This document shows, one piece after another, positions 34,860-43,291 of a DNA stretch of 58,052 nucleotides. A model generated the notes under the pieces. It saw nothing but the letters and a program-made list of their open reading frames with translations, was not told the DNA's origin and searched no databases. Source of the stretch: Neobacillus bataviensis (GTDB taxonomy: Bacteria > Bacillota > Bacilli > Bacillales_B > DSM-18226). A program made the position numbers and the translations under genes. The stretch spans positions 1 to 58,052 of the forward strand of contig NZ_JAHXYW010000021.1 of assembly GCF_019969725.1 (NCBI RefSeq). The letters run 5' to 3'. How positions within the stretch are numbered: position 1 is the first letter of the stretch; every line of letters starts with the position of its first letter.

Positions 34860-34887
34860 TCAATTTACCGTTCACCTAACGGTAAGG

Positions 34888-35101
34888 TTATGAAGTTGGA
34901 AATAGGTATCGTTTTATTGTTTCATCAGTAGAAGCTAGATAACCACCAGGTGGGTAACCATGGAAACCGCTTGCAGGGGGAAGAACTTGTGGAACGCCTT
35001 AAACACTTGTTAGGGTCAACAACGGATGCAACAGAGTAACTTGCTTGACTAGGGTAAATTCTTTGTGGACCAAGGGAAAAGTTGTATTGATTCATTATCA
35101 T
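34888..35101 (-). pseudogene. Small protein gene with frameshift, minus strand
   Basis: ATG 35101 (AAAGG upstream) opens MIMNQYNFSLGPQRIYPSQA to VVDPN. After a frame change near 35000 the next frame gives VPQVLPPASGFHGYPPGGYL and ends KRYLFPTS, TAA at 34888. Together this is about 70 aa, rich in Tyr/Pro/Gly/Ser like small spore-coat proteins, but that is only a compositional hint. A TTACCGTT/AACGGTAA hairpin (34865-34886) follows. Confidence 0.5.
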
Positions 35102-35337
35102 ATCGCCTTTTGGTAGAAGTTTAGTTTTCAACCTGAAAAATGCTGGTTTGAACACGACGTTACATTAATGGGAAAATTGGGTATTAATTCTACTTACAAG
35201 ACATAAAACTTAGTTAGGAATTAAAAATAGGCAAAATTGATGCTCGTATCCAGCCTTTAGCTAATGGTCTGCGTTTGACATGCAAATACTCAAAATATAT
35301 AAAAGAGTTACATTTAATTTAAGGAGCAGGATACATC
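35102..35337. other. Unassigned intergenic region
   Basis: About 235 bp, AT-rich, no repeat copy or credible ORF; presumably contains the promoter of the gene at 35338. Confidence 0.35.
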
Positions 35338-36408
35338 TTGATTAATGAATTAAACATATACGATCAAGGCTTTCCTCAACATATTCCCCGAAAATACATG
35401 AATAAATGGATTGAAGTAGGATTATCTAACGATTTTTATTTTAAATTTTTCCTGACATATTGGGATAACAATTATTTAGGAGGATACCTTTCCCGAAATG
35501 CGTATAATACATTATTTTGTGTACCAACATTACCAAATCAATCTTCACCTCATTATGGACTCAAAAATAATATTCTACAATTTACTCCCAATGAGTGTAT
35601 AAATAATTGGGTACAAATTGGCTTTGAAAATGCCCAATATCTAAAATTTTATTTAACCTTTGCTAATGAGAATGACATCGGAGGTTTTTTACTACAGAAA
35701 TCGATAAAAAAACTTGATTTCTCCATTGTTCATTATCAGGAATTTTTCGAAGAATATGAAAACCAATTTCATCCAATGCTAATTAATAACAATATTCAAT
35801 TATCAAAAGAGGAGAAGACTAGGCGAATACAAGTTATTAATGATGTTTACACTATACTTTTGGCACGTCTTTTGAAACGGGGGTTAGCTTCCAAAGAAGG
35901 TGGAAGAATTACTAAACATACTGAATTGCCTAACGCTGCTATAGATGATATTCAATATCTCTCAAATAAGCTATTACAACTTTATAAAGAATTTTTTAAT
36001 GGTTTTCATGATCAGTCCAATTTCCATCGATTTCATGAATGCTATGAATTATTTTCCAATGGTGAAATTAGAGGAACAAAATATCCTGGACAAGGGCAGC
36101 CAGACTCCTCAGATGAATTTTTATTTTCAGAGTTCGCAATTCAAGCTATTGAACTAAACATAGATGTGGAAATTTGGCGTGAACTATTAAAAACATTTGT
36201 CAAATCTCAAGAAATTTTTATACAGGTGTATAGACCAAAAGGAATCGAAGTACCTACCTTAGAAGATTATACATTTAGCAATTTCCAATACTTTAAACAA
36301 GTTTCCCAAAATGAAAAAGAAAGGCTTAGAAAAAAGTACGATAAAATGTCGTTTTATGAGTTAATACAAGCATACTCTAGAAACCTATTAAAAGCACAGT
36401 CTCCATGA
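35338..36408 (+). CDS. Hypothetical protein with an internally duplicated N-terminal domain
   Basis: 356 aa from TTG 35338 (AAGGAG 10 bp upstream). Residues ~23-50 (NKWIEVGLSNDFYFKFFLTY...GGYL) and ~90-120 (NNWVQIGFENAQYLKFYLTF...GGFL) are clear internal repeats of a ~65-residue beta-rich unit. The C-terminal ~200 residues are helical, with many charged residues and the segment ELFSNGEIRGTKYPGQGQPD. No family recognised and no signal peptide. The unit may be a lectin- or cupin-like module, but I cannot support this. Confidence 0.65.
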   Translation: MINELNIYDQGFPQHIPRKYMNKWIEVGLSNDFYFKFFLTYWDNNYLGGYLSRNAYNTLFCVPTLPNQSSPHYGLKNNILQFTPNECINNWVQIGFENAQYLKFYLTFANENDIGGFLLQKSIKKLDFSIVHYQEFFEEYENQFHPMLINNNIQLSKEEKTRRIQVINDVYTILLARLLKRGLASKEGGRITKHTELPNAAIDDIQYLSNKLLQLYKEFFNGFHDQSNFHRFHECYELFSNGEIRGTKYPGQGQPDSSDEFLFSEFAIQAIELNIDVEIWRELLKTFVKSQEIFIQVYRPKGIEVPTLEDYTFSNFQYFKQVSQNEKERLRKKYDKMSFYELIQAYSRNLLKAQSP

Positions 36409-36460
36409 CCAAGCAAGTAATTTAACGCCCCTTTTGAACGACTCTGTGTAAGATTTTAAT

Positions 36461-36550
36461 TAAGTTAAAGGGGGCAAGAGCAAAAAACTGAGTGGCTACG
36501 GCTGCTCTTTTTTTATTATTCAACTAAAGGGGCGGGTTAGTGGAAAAAAG
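36461..36550 (+). repeat. TSL repeat, copy 27
   Basis: AATTAAGTTAAAGGGGGCAAGAG left arm (AATTAAGTTAAAGGGGGC), hairpin GAGTGGCTACGGCTGCTC with T7, right arm TTCAACTAAAGGGGCGGGTTAG followed by TGGAAAAAAG. Confidence 0.8.
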
Positions 36551-36620
36551 GATTTCTTAATTCTTTTATAGAATAACAGTTAATGGTAGTAAGTAACGTG
36601 CAAATGCTAGGAGAAGAATT

Positions 36621-37190
36621 ATGGAAATATCATTGATTAGACATGGAAAATCACTACTAACTGAAAATGATAAAATAACTTGTTTGGAATTTAAGAATTG
36701 GGTTGAAAAGTATGATTACAACGGAGTGTTTGAAGAGTTAACATATCCCTCGACAACCCTTGAAAAAATTGCAACTGCAAATGTTGTTATTACAAGTGAT
36801 TTAAAAAGGGCTGTTGAGTCTGCAAGATTATTAAATCCATTAACGGAAATCATTACTGACCCTTTATTCAGAGAAACGCAGTTACCTTCTAATGCATCTC
36901 AATTATGTAATGTGAAATTAAAGCCAAGTATCTGGGCAATTGTATTAAGAATACTATGGTTCAGTGGCTATTCAAACGAGTGCGAGTCTTTGAATCAAGC
37001 AAAATTTAGGGCAAATAAGGCATCGCAACAGCTAATTGATTATGCTAATGAATATAAATCAGTGGCTTTGGTTGGACACGGTTTTTTTAATATGTTAATC
37101 GCTAAAGAGTTACAGAAAAAGGGCTGGAAAGGTACAAGCAAAAGGGATGCAAAGCATTGGAACTGTATGTCATTTTCCTTGTTCAACTAA
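36621..37190 (+). CDS. Histidine phosphatase superfamily protein
   Basis: 189 aa; AGGAGAAGAATT precedes ATG. The RHG catalytic motif is at the very start (LIRHGKS, His8), with an arginine in TSDLKRAVESA and the second histidine in VALVGHGFFNML. Branch of the phosphoglycerate-mutase-like fold; substrate unknown. The C-terminus (SFSLFN) and stop codon lie inside TSL copy 28. Confidence 0.88.
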   Translation: MEISLIRHGKSLLTENDKITCLEFKNWVEKYDYNGVFEELTYPSTTLEKIATANVVITSDLKRAVESARLLNPLTEIITDPLFRETQLPSNASQLCNVKLKPSIWAIVLRILWFSGYSNECESLNQAKFRANKASQQLIDYANEYKSVALVGHGFFNMLIAKELQKKGWKGTSKRDAKHWNCMSFSLFN

Positions 37191-37270
37191 AGGATACTTG
37201 AGTTTTGAAAGGGTTGCTGTGGCGATCCTTTTTTCTTTTTGCTCTAACGGAGCAGGTTTGTTAAAGAAGG
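37175..37270 (+). repeat. TSL repeat, copy 28
   Basis: CTTGTTCAACTAAAGGATACTT left arm encoding the last residues and stop of the phosphatase gene, hairpin GGGTTGCTGTGGCGATCC with T6, right arm GCTCTAACGGAGCAG...TTTGTTAAAGAAGG. Confidence 0.85.
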
Positions 37271-37404
37271 AAAATAAATGAAATTGGTAGAATAAGTAAA
37301 TTGGATAAAAATCTTAACGTCTAAATATTAATAAGAGGTGAATGTCTATGGGAACTAACGAAGTAAAAAGTTTAAACTAAAATAAGCGCGGGGGGTTAAA
37401 AAAT

Positions 37405-37902
37405 ATGAAACAATTGGGGACGCTATACTTTTTCTGTGGAAAAATGGGAGCTGGAAAGTCAACTAAATCAAAACAATTGGCGATAGATAAACATGCGGTA
37501 CTGTTGTCTGAGGATGAATGGCTTTCATCTCTTTATCCCAATCAGATTGCATCATTTGAGGACTATCTAAAATTCTCAGCGCAGCTCAAGCCGTTGGTGA
37601 AAAAGCATGTCCAAAACATATTAAGTGTCGGTACAGATGTAGTGATGGATTTTCCAGCTAACACTCAAAAACTGCGAAAGTGGTTTTTGGATATGGCGTC
37701 AGAGGTCAATGCAAGCCATCAACTAATTTTCCTTAATCTAAATAACGAGCAATGCTTACGTCAAATTGCACAAAGGCGTAACGAACAACTCGAAAGAGCA
37801 GCTTTTGACACGGAAGCGGTGTTTATTCATGTTACTAAATTTTTTGAAGCACCAGAGGCATCCGAGGGTTTAAATATTTTAGAGTTTAGCGGAAAAAAAT
37901 AA
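37405..37902 (+). CDS. P-loop kinase-like ATPase (AAA_33 type)
   Basis: 165 aa, GGGGGG upstream of ATG. Walker A GKMGAGKST (residues 12-20), LSEDEWLSSLYP acceptor-type motif and VVMDFPANT (Walker B-like). Resembles small-molecule or nucleic-acid kinases such as the chloramphenicol-phosphotransferase/zeta-toxin group and the kinase half of the protein at 14566. Substrate unknown. A 10-codon frame (MGTNEVKSLN) with AGAGGTG precedes it at 37348-37380 and could be a leader. Confidence 0.78.
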   Translation: MKQLGTLYFFCGKMGAGKSTKSKQLAIDKHAVLLSEDEWLSSLYPNQIASFEDYLKFSAQLKPLVKKHVQNILSVGTDVVMDFPANTQKLRKWFLDMASEVNASHQLIFLNLNNEQCLRQIAQRRNEQLERAAFDTEAVFIHVTKFFEAPEASEGLNILEFSGKK

Positions 37903-37922
37903 CAAGGAGTTCAATGATTCGT

Positions 37923-37962
37923 GTGTATAGAGTACCTTTTGTTCTGGGAGGTGCTCTATATG
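37923..37962 (+). terminator. Hairpin after the P-loop kinase gene
   Basis: TATAGAG-ACC / GGT-CTCTATA stem with a 12-base loop; no T-run, so only a weak terminator or mRNA 3' stabiliser. Confidence 0.4.
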
Positions 37963-38017
37963 ATATAAATGAAATGTGAGTAAGAAAAGTTTCAATGTAT
38001 ATATGTTAAAATCGATG

Positions 38018-38125
38018 TAACTTTGTGAAGTGGTACACTTAAACTAACGGGTGCTTTCGTTGAAGAAGGGTTGCTGCGTCACCCTTCTTATTTATTAAGT
38101 CATAGGTCAGGTTAATTGAACAAGT
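38018..38125 (+). repeat. TSL repeat, copy 29 (long-left)
   Basis: AACTTTGTGAAGTGGTACACTT (as CTTTGTGAAGTGGTACACTT), AAACTAACGGGTGC, hairpin GGGTTGCTGCGTCACCC, right arm CATAGGTCAGGTTAATTGAAC. Confidence 0.82.
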
Positions 38126-38161
38126 TGAAAAGTGATAATCCAATTCTGGGAGGCGATTTTG

Positions 38162-38710
38162 ATGGGGTTGGCAAGCATAGAACTAAAAACAGAGAGTATT
38201 TATTTACGAGAATTTCAGGTAAGTGATTGGCAGGAAGTACATAAATATGCATCACAAGAAAGAGTATGTCGGTACCAGCCTTGAAGACCGAATTCGTTGA
38301 AAGAATCTCAATCATTTGTTAAACAAGTTTTAGTTGATTCAGCAAAGGAACCAAGAACAAGATATGCATTAGCTATTATTAATAATAAAGAAGATAGATT
38401 AATTGGAGCTGGAGAATTAAACATTAGGGATACTCATAATAAAAAAGGGGAGATAGGTTATATAGTTAATCCAGACTATTGGGGAAATGGGATTGCAACA
38501 GATGTTGCAACACTTTTAATCGGTTTTGGATTTCACCAATTAAAACTTCATCGTATTTATGCAACCTGTGATCCAAGAAATATAGGTTCAATTAGAGTTT
38601 TGGAAAAAGCAAGGATGAAAAAAGAAGGAAGAATTCGTGAAGATTTGTTGATGAAAGATGGATGGCGTGATTCTTTATTATTTAGTGTTTTAGAGAATGA
38701 ATGGGTTTAA
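38162..38710 (+). pseudogene. GNAT acetyltransferase with in-frame TGA in place of Trp
   Basis: ATG 38162 (GGGAGGCG upstream) opens MGLASIELKTESIYLREFQV and runs to YQP, then TGA at 38282-38284, then continues in the same frame RPNSLKESQSFVKQVLVDSA to the end. The family normally reads QYQPWGPNT here, so TGG to TGA is the likely event. The acetyl-CoA site (NPDYWGNGIATDVATLLI) is intact downstream. A 137-aa product from TTG 38297 would lack the first strands. Probably inactive unless the TGA is read through. Confidence 0.85.
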
Positions 38711-38714
38711 TTTC

Positions 38715-38807
38715 TACTTCAAGTAACGGGTGCTTGAGTTAAAGATTGGAGTTGCGGCGGCAGCTCTTTTTTTTGTTGCTTAACTAAGGGGCAAGTTACT
38801 TGACGAA
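38715..38807 (+). repeat. TSL repeat, copy 30
   Basis: ACTTCAAGTAACGGGTGCTTG, hairpin GGAGTTGCGGCGGCAGCTC with T7, right arm CTTAACTAAGGGGCAAG...TTACTTGACGAAGG. Confidence 0.85.
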
Positions 38808-38900
38808 GGGTTATTTATTTGTAATTTTTTGAAACTTTTCCATTTTTCCAATCGTATTATTTGACTGTGTACTAGCTAAAAAAATAAGGGGGAAAAAAGC

Positions 38901-39542
38901 ATGGATGCATTTCTTGGAGTTATGGGTTTTTTAGGTCTTATTGTATTTAGTATTATGGCTATTGTAAGTGCTTTTAGGAAAACGGGAAAAGGTAAGAAGT
39001 GGATGTTATTTGCCGCTGGTTGTTTTGTATTAATGATCATAGGTGGAACCATTAGTCCAGACGCAAAAGAATCAGCTGAGACCACTAAAGTTGAAGATAA
39101 AAAAGACAAATCAGGCAAAGAACAAAAAGCTGTTGTTGAGGATAAAAAGAAAGAAGAAGCTGAATTAAAAGCAAAACAAGAAGCAGAACAAAAGGCAAAA
39201 GAGAAAGCTGAGGCAGAATTAAAAGCTAAACAAGAAGCAGAAGCTAAAGCAAAGGAACAGGCTGAGGCAAAAGCGAAGCAAGAGGCTGAAGCTAAAGCAC
39301 AGGCAGAAGCTGCTGCTAAGGCTAAGGCAGAAGCAGAGGCGGTAGCAAAAGCCCAAGCACAAGCTGAGGCACAAAAGAAACAGCAGCAGGAGACTGCAGC
39401 AAAGCCCGTTCAAACCACGCAAACTTCATTTGCAAACTGTACGGAACTTAGAAAAGTTTTTCCTGACGGAGTTCCTTCTTCCCACCCTGCATATCAGGCA
39501 AAAATGGACCGTGACCATGACAATTATGCATGCGAACAATAA
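38901..39542 (+). CDS. Membrane-anchored coiled-coil protein with C-terminal Excalibur domain
   Basis: 213 aa. Two membrane helices (~4-22 and ~34-50), a long Lys/Glu/Ala-rich coiled coil (~60-165, many KAKQEAEAKA heptad-like repeats), then the Excalibur calcium-binding domain (~178-213): FANCTELRKVFPDGVPSSHP and the DxDxDxxxC-E ending DRDHDNYACE. The domain is extracellular and found in surface proteins and nucleases of Bacillus. Role unknown. AAGGGGGAAAAAAGC precedes ATG. Confidence 0.85.
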   Translation: MDAFLGVMGFLGLIVFSIMAIVSAFRKTGKGKKWMLFAAGCFVLMIIGGTISPDAKESAETTKVEDKKDKSGKEQKAVVEDKKKEEAELKAKQEAEQKAKEKAEAELKAKQEAEAKAKEQAEAKAKQEAEAKAQAEAAAKAKAEAEAVAKAQAQAEAQKKQQQETAAKPVQTTQTSFANCTELRKVFPDGVPSSHPAYQAKMDRDHDNYACEQ

Positions 39543-39577
39543 AGAATTATATTAAGATTTCCTTTTTAATGGACAAA

Positions 39578-39605
39578 AATGCAGGAAGTAATTTCCTGCA
39601 TTTTA
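39578..39605. terminator. Bidirectional terminator
   Basis: AATGCAGGAA GTAA TTTCCTGCATT with T-tracts on both sides; between the Excalibur gene (+) and the convergent minus-strand operon. Confidence 0.85.
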
Positions 39606-39626
39606 TTGTTTCTATTGGCTTCAATC

Positions 39627-40448
39627 TTATATCATCACTATTTTATCAACAGGGGCGAATCCTTTAGTCTTCCGGAAATTCATGCGGTACTCAAAATTAG
39701 CCAAGGCGTCAGACGGATCAATTTCGTTGAAATTGAGGAGGTTCAAGGTGTTTCGGTATATTCGAACAGATAATATAACCATCTCTTCCTCGTACCCTGT
39801 CACTGTGTTGAGCCGTTGGTCCATTGCATGAATCAGGACCGATTCGACCGGAAGAAGGGCAAACAAATCACGGGCAATGCGAATCACACAACTCGCAACA
39901 TAGTCCTGCTGAATGTCGTAAAACTGGGACACCGGCATTTTTTTTACGGATAGCTTTCCGGTCGATGTAAGGCTTTTTATTTCCGCAGGCACCACGCTCT
40001 TCGATCGGACATCGAACTCGACTTCCATGGAAGCTGCATTCTCCGCGAAAAACTCAAACCCGCTTCCAAATTCGCTTAAATCATCAAGCGGAGCAAAATC
40101 TGCAATGACTTCAAAGTAGGCATCAATGTCTCCATCTACAATCCTTCTTGCCGTCGTCACCATGTGTTCCCAAGAGGCATAGGATTCTTCATCGCGCTTC
40201 CTTGCTTCAAGCACTTCTTTTCTCATAAACACCATTTTCTTTTCTTCCTGTTTAAGCATCCTAGCAAAAAAACCAGGCTGATAGTTTTTGATTTTCTCCA
40301 ACGCTACCCATTCTTCCGGTCCAGGATTTCCTATCGAGTATGGAGGCTGCGTGTCCTGGATTTCGTTCCAGTTGACCTGGTCATCACATTCTTTATGAAT
40401 GGAACGGAATTCGCATATGGTTTTTTCCTTTTTTATTTTTTTATCCAT
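39627..40448 (-). CDS. Hypothetical protein, last gene of the oxidoreductase operon
   Basis: 273 aa. Starts 4 bp after the aldo/keto reductase stop, without a good ribosome site, so it depends on coupling or its N-terminus is misplaced. Soluble, acidic; contains the segments GPEEWVALEKIKNYQPGFFA, FGSGFEFFAENAASMEVEFD and a C-terminal IDPSDALANFEYRMNFRKTK. Not recognised. Its codon choice looks slightly more GC-rich than the two genes ahead of it, which may mean that the junction is recent. Confidence 0.65.
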   Translation of the reverse strand: MDKKIKKEKTICEFRSIHKECDDQVNWNEIQDTQPPYSIGNPGPEEWVALEKIKNYQPGFFARMLKQEEKKMVFMRKEVLEARKRDEESYASWEHMVTTARRIVDGDIDAYFEVIADFAPLDDLSEFGSGFEFFAENAASMEVEFDVRSKSVVPAEIKSLTSTGKLSVKKMPVSQFYDIQQDYVASCVIRIARDLFALLPVESVLIHAMDQRLNTVTGYEEEMVILSVRIYRNTLNLLNFNEIDPSDALANFEYRMNFRKTKGFAPVDKIVMI

Positions 40449-40452
40449 TTAT

Positions 40453-41379
40453 TTAAGCCGGTGATATTTCATTAATAAGTGCCAATTCTTCTCTAGTTAA
40501 TAAAGGCCTAACGGAAGCGCCAACATTTTGGTTCACTTGATCCGTTGTTTTCGCCCCAGGAATAGCAGTCGACACTGCCGGATGGGAAAGAACAAATTGA
40601 AGGGCCAGTTGGCCAAGTGTTCTGTCTTCTCTTTCCAATTTCTTTAGCTTTTCGACCTTTTCGACTTGCTCCTCAAACCACTTTCGATCCCAATACTGAC
40701 GAACATCATTCCCTGTAAAGACGGTTTCTTTTGTGAATTTCCCAGTTAATAAACCCTTTTGCAGTGGGCCACGTACAACAACGCCAATATTCTCTTCTTG
40801 ACAATATGGTAGAATCTCTTTCTCTGCAGCACGATTTAAGATGCTATATTCCACTTGTAAGACATCAATGGAATGATGGCGGTTAAATGTTTTAAGGTAG
40901 TCAAAATTATCTGTCGAAATCCCTACAGCTTTTATCTTACCTGCCTGTTTCAATTGATCAAAGGCTTTAAGAAATGCCTCCGTTTCCTGTTCGACATGCC
41001 ACCAGATGTGACAGAAATACATATCAATATAGTCAGTTCCAAGTCGCTGTAAACTATCTTCAAAAGCCTTCACTACTTTTTCATGACGATCATATATGGG
41101 TTCCGGTTTTCTTGTATGCCCCATAAGACCCCCTTTTGTAGAAAGAATAATTTGGTCTCTTTTATCCTTTATAAGTTCCTTTACTAATTTTTCACTATGA
41201 CCATTACCATAGACATCGGCTGTGTCAAAGAAATTAACACCCAATTCAAAGGCATAATTCATCGCTTGAATAGACTGCTGATCTTCTACAGGTCCCCATG
41301 CATCACCGCCAATAGCCCATGCTCCAAAACCGATTTCTGATACCTTTAGTCCTGATTTACCAAGTGTACGATATTCCAT
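40453..41379 (-). CDS. Aldo/keto reductase
   Basis: 308 aa, a full TIM-barrel AKR. EIGFGAWAIGGDAWG at the N-terminus; catalytic tetrad candidates Asp (NFFDTADVYG), Tyr in VYG, Lys in ILSTKGGL and His in DMYFCHIWW; C-terminal cofactor site VSTAIPGAKTTDQV. NADPH-dependent carbonyl reduction is expected; substrate unknown. GGAAGAGG precedes ATG. Downstream of an SDR gene and divergent from an HxlR regulator, so probably part of an electrophile/aldehyde stress module. Confidence 0.92.
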   Translation of the reverse strand: MEYRTLGKSGLKVSEIGFGAWAIGGDAWGPVEDQQSIQAMNYAFELGVNFFDTADVYGNGHSEKLVKELIKDKRDQIILSTKGGLMGHTRKPEPIYDRHEKVVKAFEDSLQRLGTDYIDMYFCHIWWHVEQETEAFLKAFDQLKQAGKIKAVGISTDNFDYLKTFNRHHSIDVLQVEYSILNRAAEKEILPYCQEENIGVVVRGPLQKGLLTGKFTKETVFTGNDVRQYWDRKWFEEQVEKVEKLKKLEREDRTLGQLALQFVLSHPAVSTAIPGAKTTDQVNQNVGASVRPLLTREELALINEISPA

Positions 41380-41477
41380 TTTCCTCTTCCTTTCTTAAAT
41401 CACATTTTAGATGAATTTTGATATTTGCATAAAATTTTCACAAAAAAGGGGGGATCTTTTTTGCTTTGAAAAAATCA

Positions 41478-42179
41478 TTATGGGTATCCTCTCTCAATCA
41501 CTGGTGAAATGACTGCTTCATTCACTACAAACCGAGGATCTTGTGTCACCATATGAAACAAAAATCTTCCCACGTCTTTTGGGTCTAAAAGTTCGGCATT
41601 TCTTTCGGCATGCCAATTGGTATCCATACCTCCAGGGTACACAACAGAGCAACGAATATTATATGGCTTGCCTTCCCCGTTTAATGCCTGCGTAAATCCG
41701 GTCAACGCAAACTTGGAAGCACAATAGGCGGTGGCATTAGGCCACCCTTTTTTACCTGCTACGGAAGAAATGTTAATCATATACCCTGAATTTTGCCTCT
41801 TCATAGAAGGGAAAACAGCTTTAGACGTATAAAAAACTCCACTTAGGTTCACACCAATGATTTGATCCCACTGCTCAACCGTTAACTCTTCAATTGAAGC
41901 AGAATAATCAATTGCGGCGTTATTTATCAGTACATCAATTCGTCCAAACTCATTTAATGTTTGATCAACCATCGATTGAACTTGTTGAGCATTAGAAACG
42001 TCAGTAGGTATAGGGAGCACTTTCCCTTTTGATGTTTTTAACTCTTGTGCAGTACGTTCCAATTTTTCTTTTCCTCGAGCTGCTATAACGACATTCCAGC
42101 CTGCTTCAACAAAAACTTTAGCTGTACCTTTCCCGAGGCCATCACTTCCACCTGTAATAATTATTACTTTATTTTCCAA
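41478..42179 (-). CDS. SDR family oxidoreductase
   Basis: 233 aa from TTG 42179 (AGGAG 9 bp upstream). Cofactor motif TGGSDGLGKG (residues 9-18), NNAAID, catalytic Ser in ISSVAGKKG and YCASK (Tyr/Lys pair). A classical short-chain dehydrogenase; substrate unknown. First gene of a minus-strand set with the aldo/keto reductase, divergent from the HxlR gene across a 173-bp control region. Confidence 0.92.
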   Translation of the reverse strand: MENKVIIITGGSDGLGKGTAKVFVEAGWNVVIAARGKEKLERTAQELKTSKGKVLPIPTDVSNAQQVQSMVDQTLNEFGRIDVLINNAAIDYSASIEELTVEQWDQIIGVNLSGVFYTSKAVFPSMKRQNSGYMINISSVAGKKGWPNATAYCASKFALTGFTQALNGEGKPYNIRCSVVYPGGMDTNWHAERNAELLDPKDVGRFLFHMVTQDPRFVVNEAVISPVIERGYP

Positions 42180-42252
42180 TAGTCATTCTCCTATCTCTCT
42201 ATTGATAACATTAGAAGGTTACTTGTTTAAGAGTATAAATTTATCGAATATT

Positions 42253-42324
42253 TAGTACAAGTACTGAAATATTTTTGATATAATAAATAAAATGTTATAT
42301 AGTATATATTTTATATCTACTATA
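42253..42324. promoter_or_regulatory. Candidate HxlR operators in the divergent control region
   Basis: Two dyads: AGTAC-AA-GTACT (42254-42265) and TATAGTA ... TACTATA with a 13-bp interior (42298-42324). YodB/CatR-type HxlR regulators bind TACT/AGTA palindromes, so both are reasonable operators for controlling the SDR-AKR operon and the regulator itself. Confidence 0.55.
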
Positions 42325-42352
42325 CTTTTTGTATTATTAGGAGGTTTTTTGT

Positions 42353-42670
42353 ATGGTAGAGGTTAAAGAGGTACATATTGATTGTTCTATCGAAAAGGCA
42401 TTAGATGTAATTGGGGGAAAATGGTCATTTCTAGTTTTAAGAGAATTGTTTGGTGGGACAAAAAGATTTGGAGAGTTAAAAAAAGTAATACCTTCCATTA
42501 GTCCAAAAGCTTTGACTGATACATTACGTCATTTAGAAGAAAACGACGTTATTACTCGGAAAGCTTTTGCAACTGTACCTGTAACGGTTGAGTATTCCCT
42601 TACGGAGAAAGGAAAAGCATTTAATAAAATTCTAAAAGAGATGAAACACTGGGGAGCCCATTGGGCTTAG
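42353..42670 (+). CDS. HxlR family winged-helix regulator
   Basis: 105 aa, GGAGG upstream of ATG. Typical body: CSIEKALDVIGGKWSFLVLR, FGELKKVIPSISPKALTDTL, and VEYSLTEKGKAF. Cys10 sits in the N-terminal CSIEKAL position, where thiol-sensing HxlR proteins (YodB, CatR, HypR) have their redox Cys, so it may sense quinones, aldehydes or disulfide stress and release the divergent SDR-AKR operon. Confidence 0.9.
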   Translation: MVEVKEVHIDCSIEKALDVIGGKWSFLVLRELFGGTKRFGELKKVIPSISPKALTDTLRHLEENDVITRKAFATVPVTVEYSLTEKGKAFNKILKEMKHWGAHWA

Positions 42671-42747
42671 AAATTAGCTGTTATTTGTACTATGAAAAAT
42701 AAACTCAAAGTAACAAAATAAGGCGTAAGCAAACTTATATAAATGTT

Positions 42748-42837
42748 AAATTCAAAAGCCGATAGAGTTAAAGATTGGGATGGCTGCAGCGATCCTTTTT
42801 TCTTATTGCACTAACGGGGCAGGTTAGTGCAAGAAGG
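42748..42837 (+). repeat. TSL repeat, copy 31
   Basis: Left arm degraded (TTCAAAAGCCGATAGAG), hairpin GGGATGGCTGCAGCGATCC with T6, right arm CACTAACGGGGCAGGTTAG followed by TGCAAGAAGG. Confidence 0.8.
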
Positions 42838-43240
42838 AAAATTAATTTTCGTTTAAATTATATATTGTATTTAGGGGGAGCCTTACCGTTGTAAGGCAGA
42901 ATTATTTGTGCCTTTTTCTTGGGACTTTTATTAATGTTGCAGGTCTTGAAAAAGCATTATGGAATCCGATGATTGTATTTAGATTGTTCAAACAAATTTA
43001 AACGAAGTGGCAGTCCATTAGCTTATGTATTGAGAAATATAAACAAAACCATCCTATCGGTAAGGATGGCTTAGGAAAATGGACTAGTATTTCTAATGAT
43101 ATTGTATTCATTTTGTTGGTAATAAGTATAGGTTACTAACTCGATTTAAAAAAAGACCACTCAAATTAATAAGTGGTTGTAAAGTCAAAGCGAGGCTTTA
43201 ATTATTGTAATTCAAATTGCTTTACCTCAAAAAAGTTCAT
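42838..43240. other. Gene-free stretch with first copy of a direct repeat
   Basis: Contains a short frame tail (LEKALWNPMIVFRLFKQ, stop) with no start, and copy A of the 110-bp direct repeat. No credible gene. Confidence 0.4.
43011..43119 (+). repeat. 110-bp direct repeat, copy A
   Basis: Begins CAGTCCATTAGCTTATGTAT and ends ATTGTATTCATT; includes a CCATCC/GGATGG hairpin (43048-43071). It recurs ~700 bp downstream with about 85-90% identity by eye. It brackets sspE. Confidence 0.75.
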
Positions 43241-43280
43241 AAAAAAGACACCCCCTACCGAGCGATAAGAGGTGTTTTAT
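43241..43280 (-). terminator. Terminator of the gamma-SASP gene
   Basis: Minus strand ACACCTC ... GGGGGTGT hairpin followed by CTTTTTTAT, 12 bp past the stop codon. Confidence 0.75.
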
Positions 43281-43291
43281 AAAGTCACAAA

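Noticed and set aside
39219..39422. Leu/Cys/Ser-rich minus-strand frame
   Set aside because: Antisense of the Lys/Glu/Ala coiled-coil repeats of the Excalibur protein.
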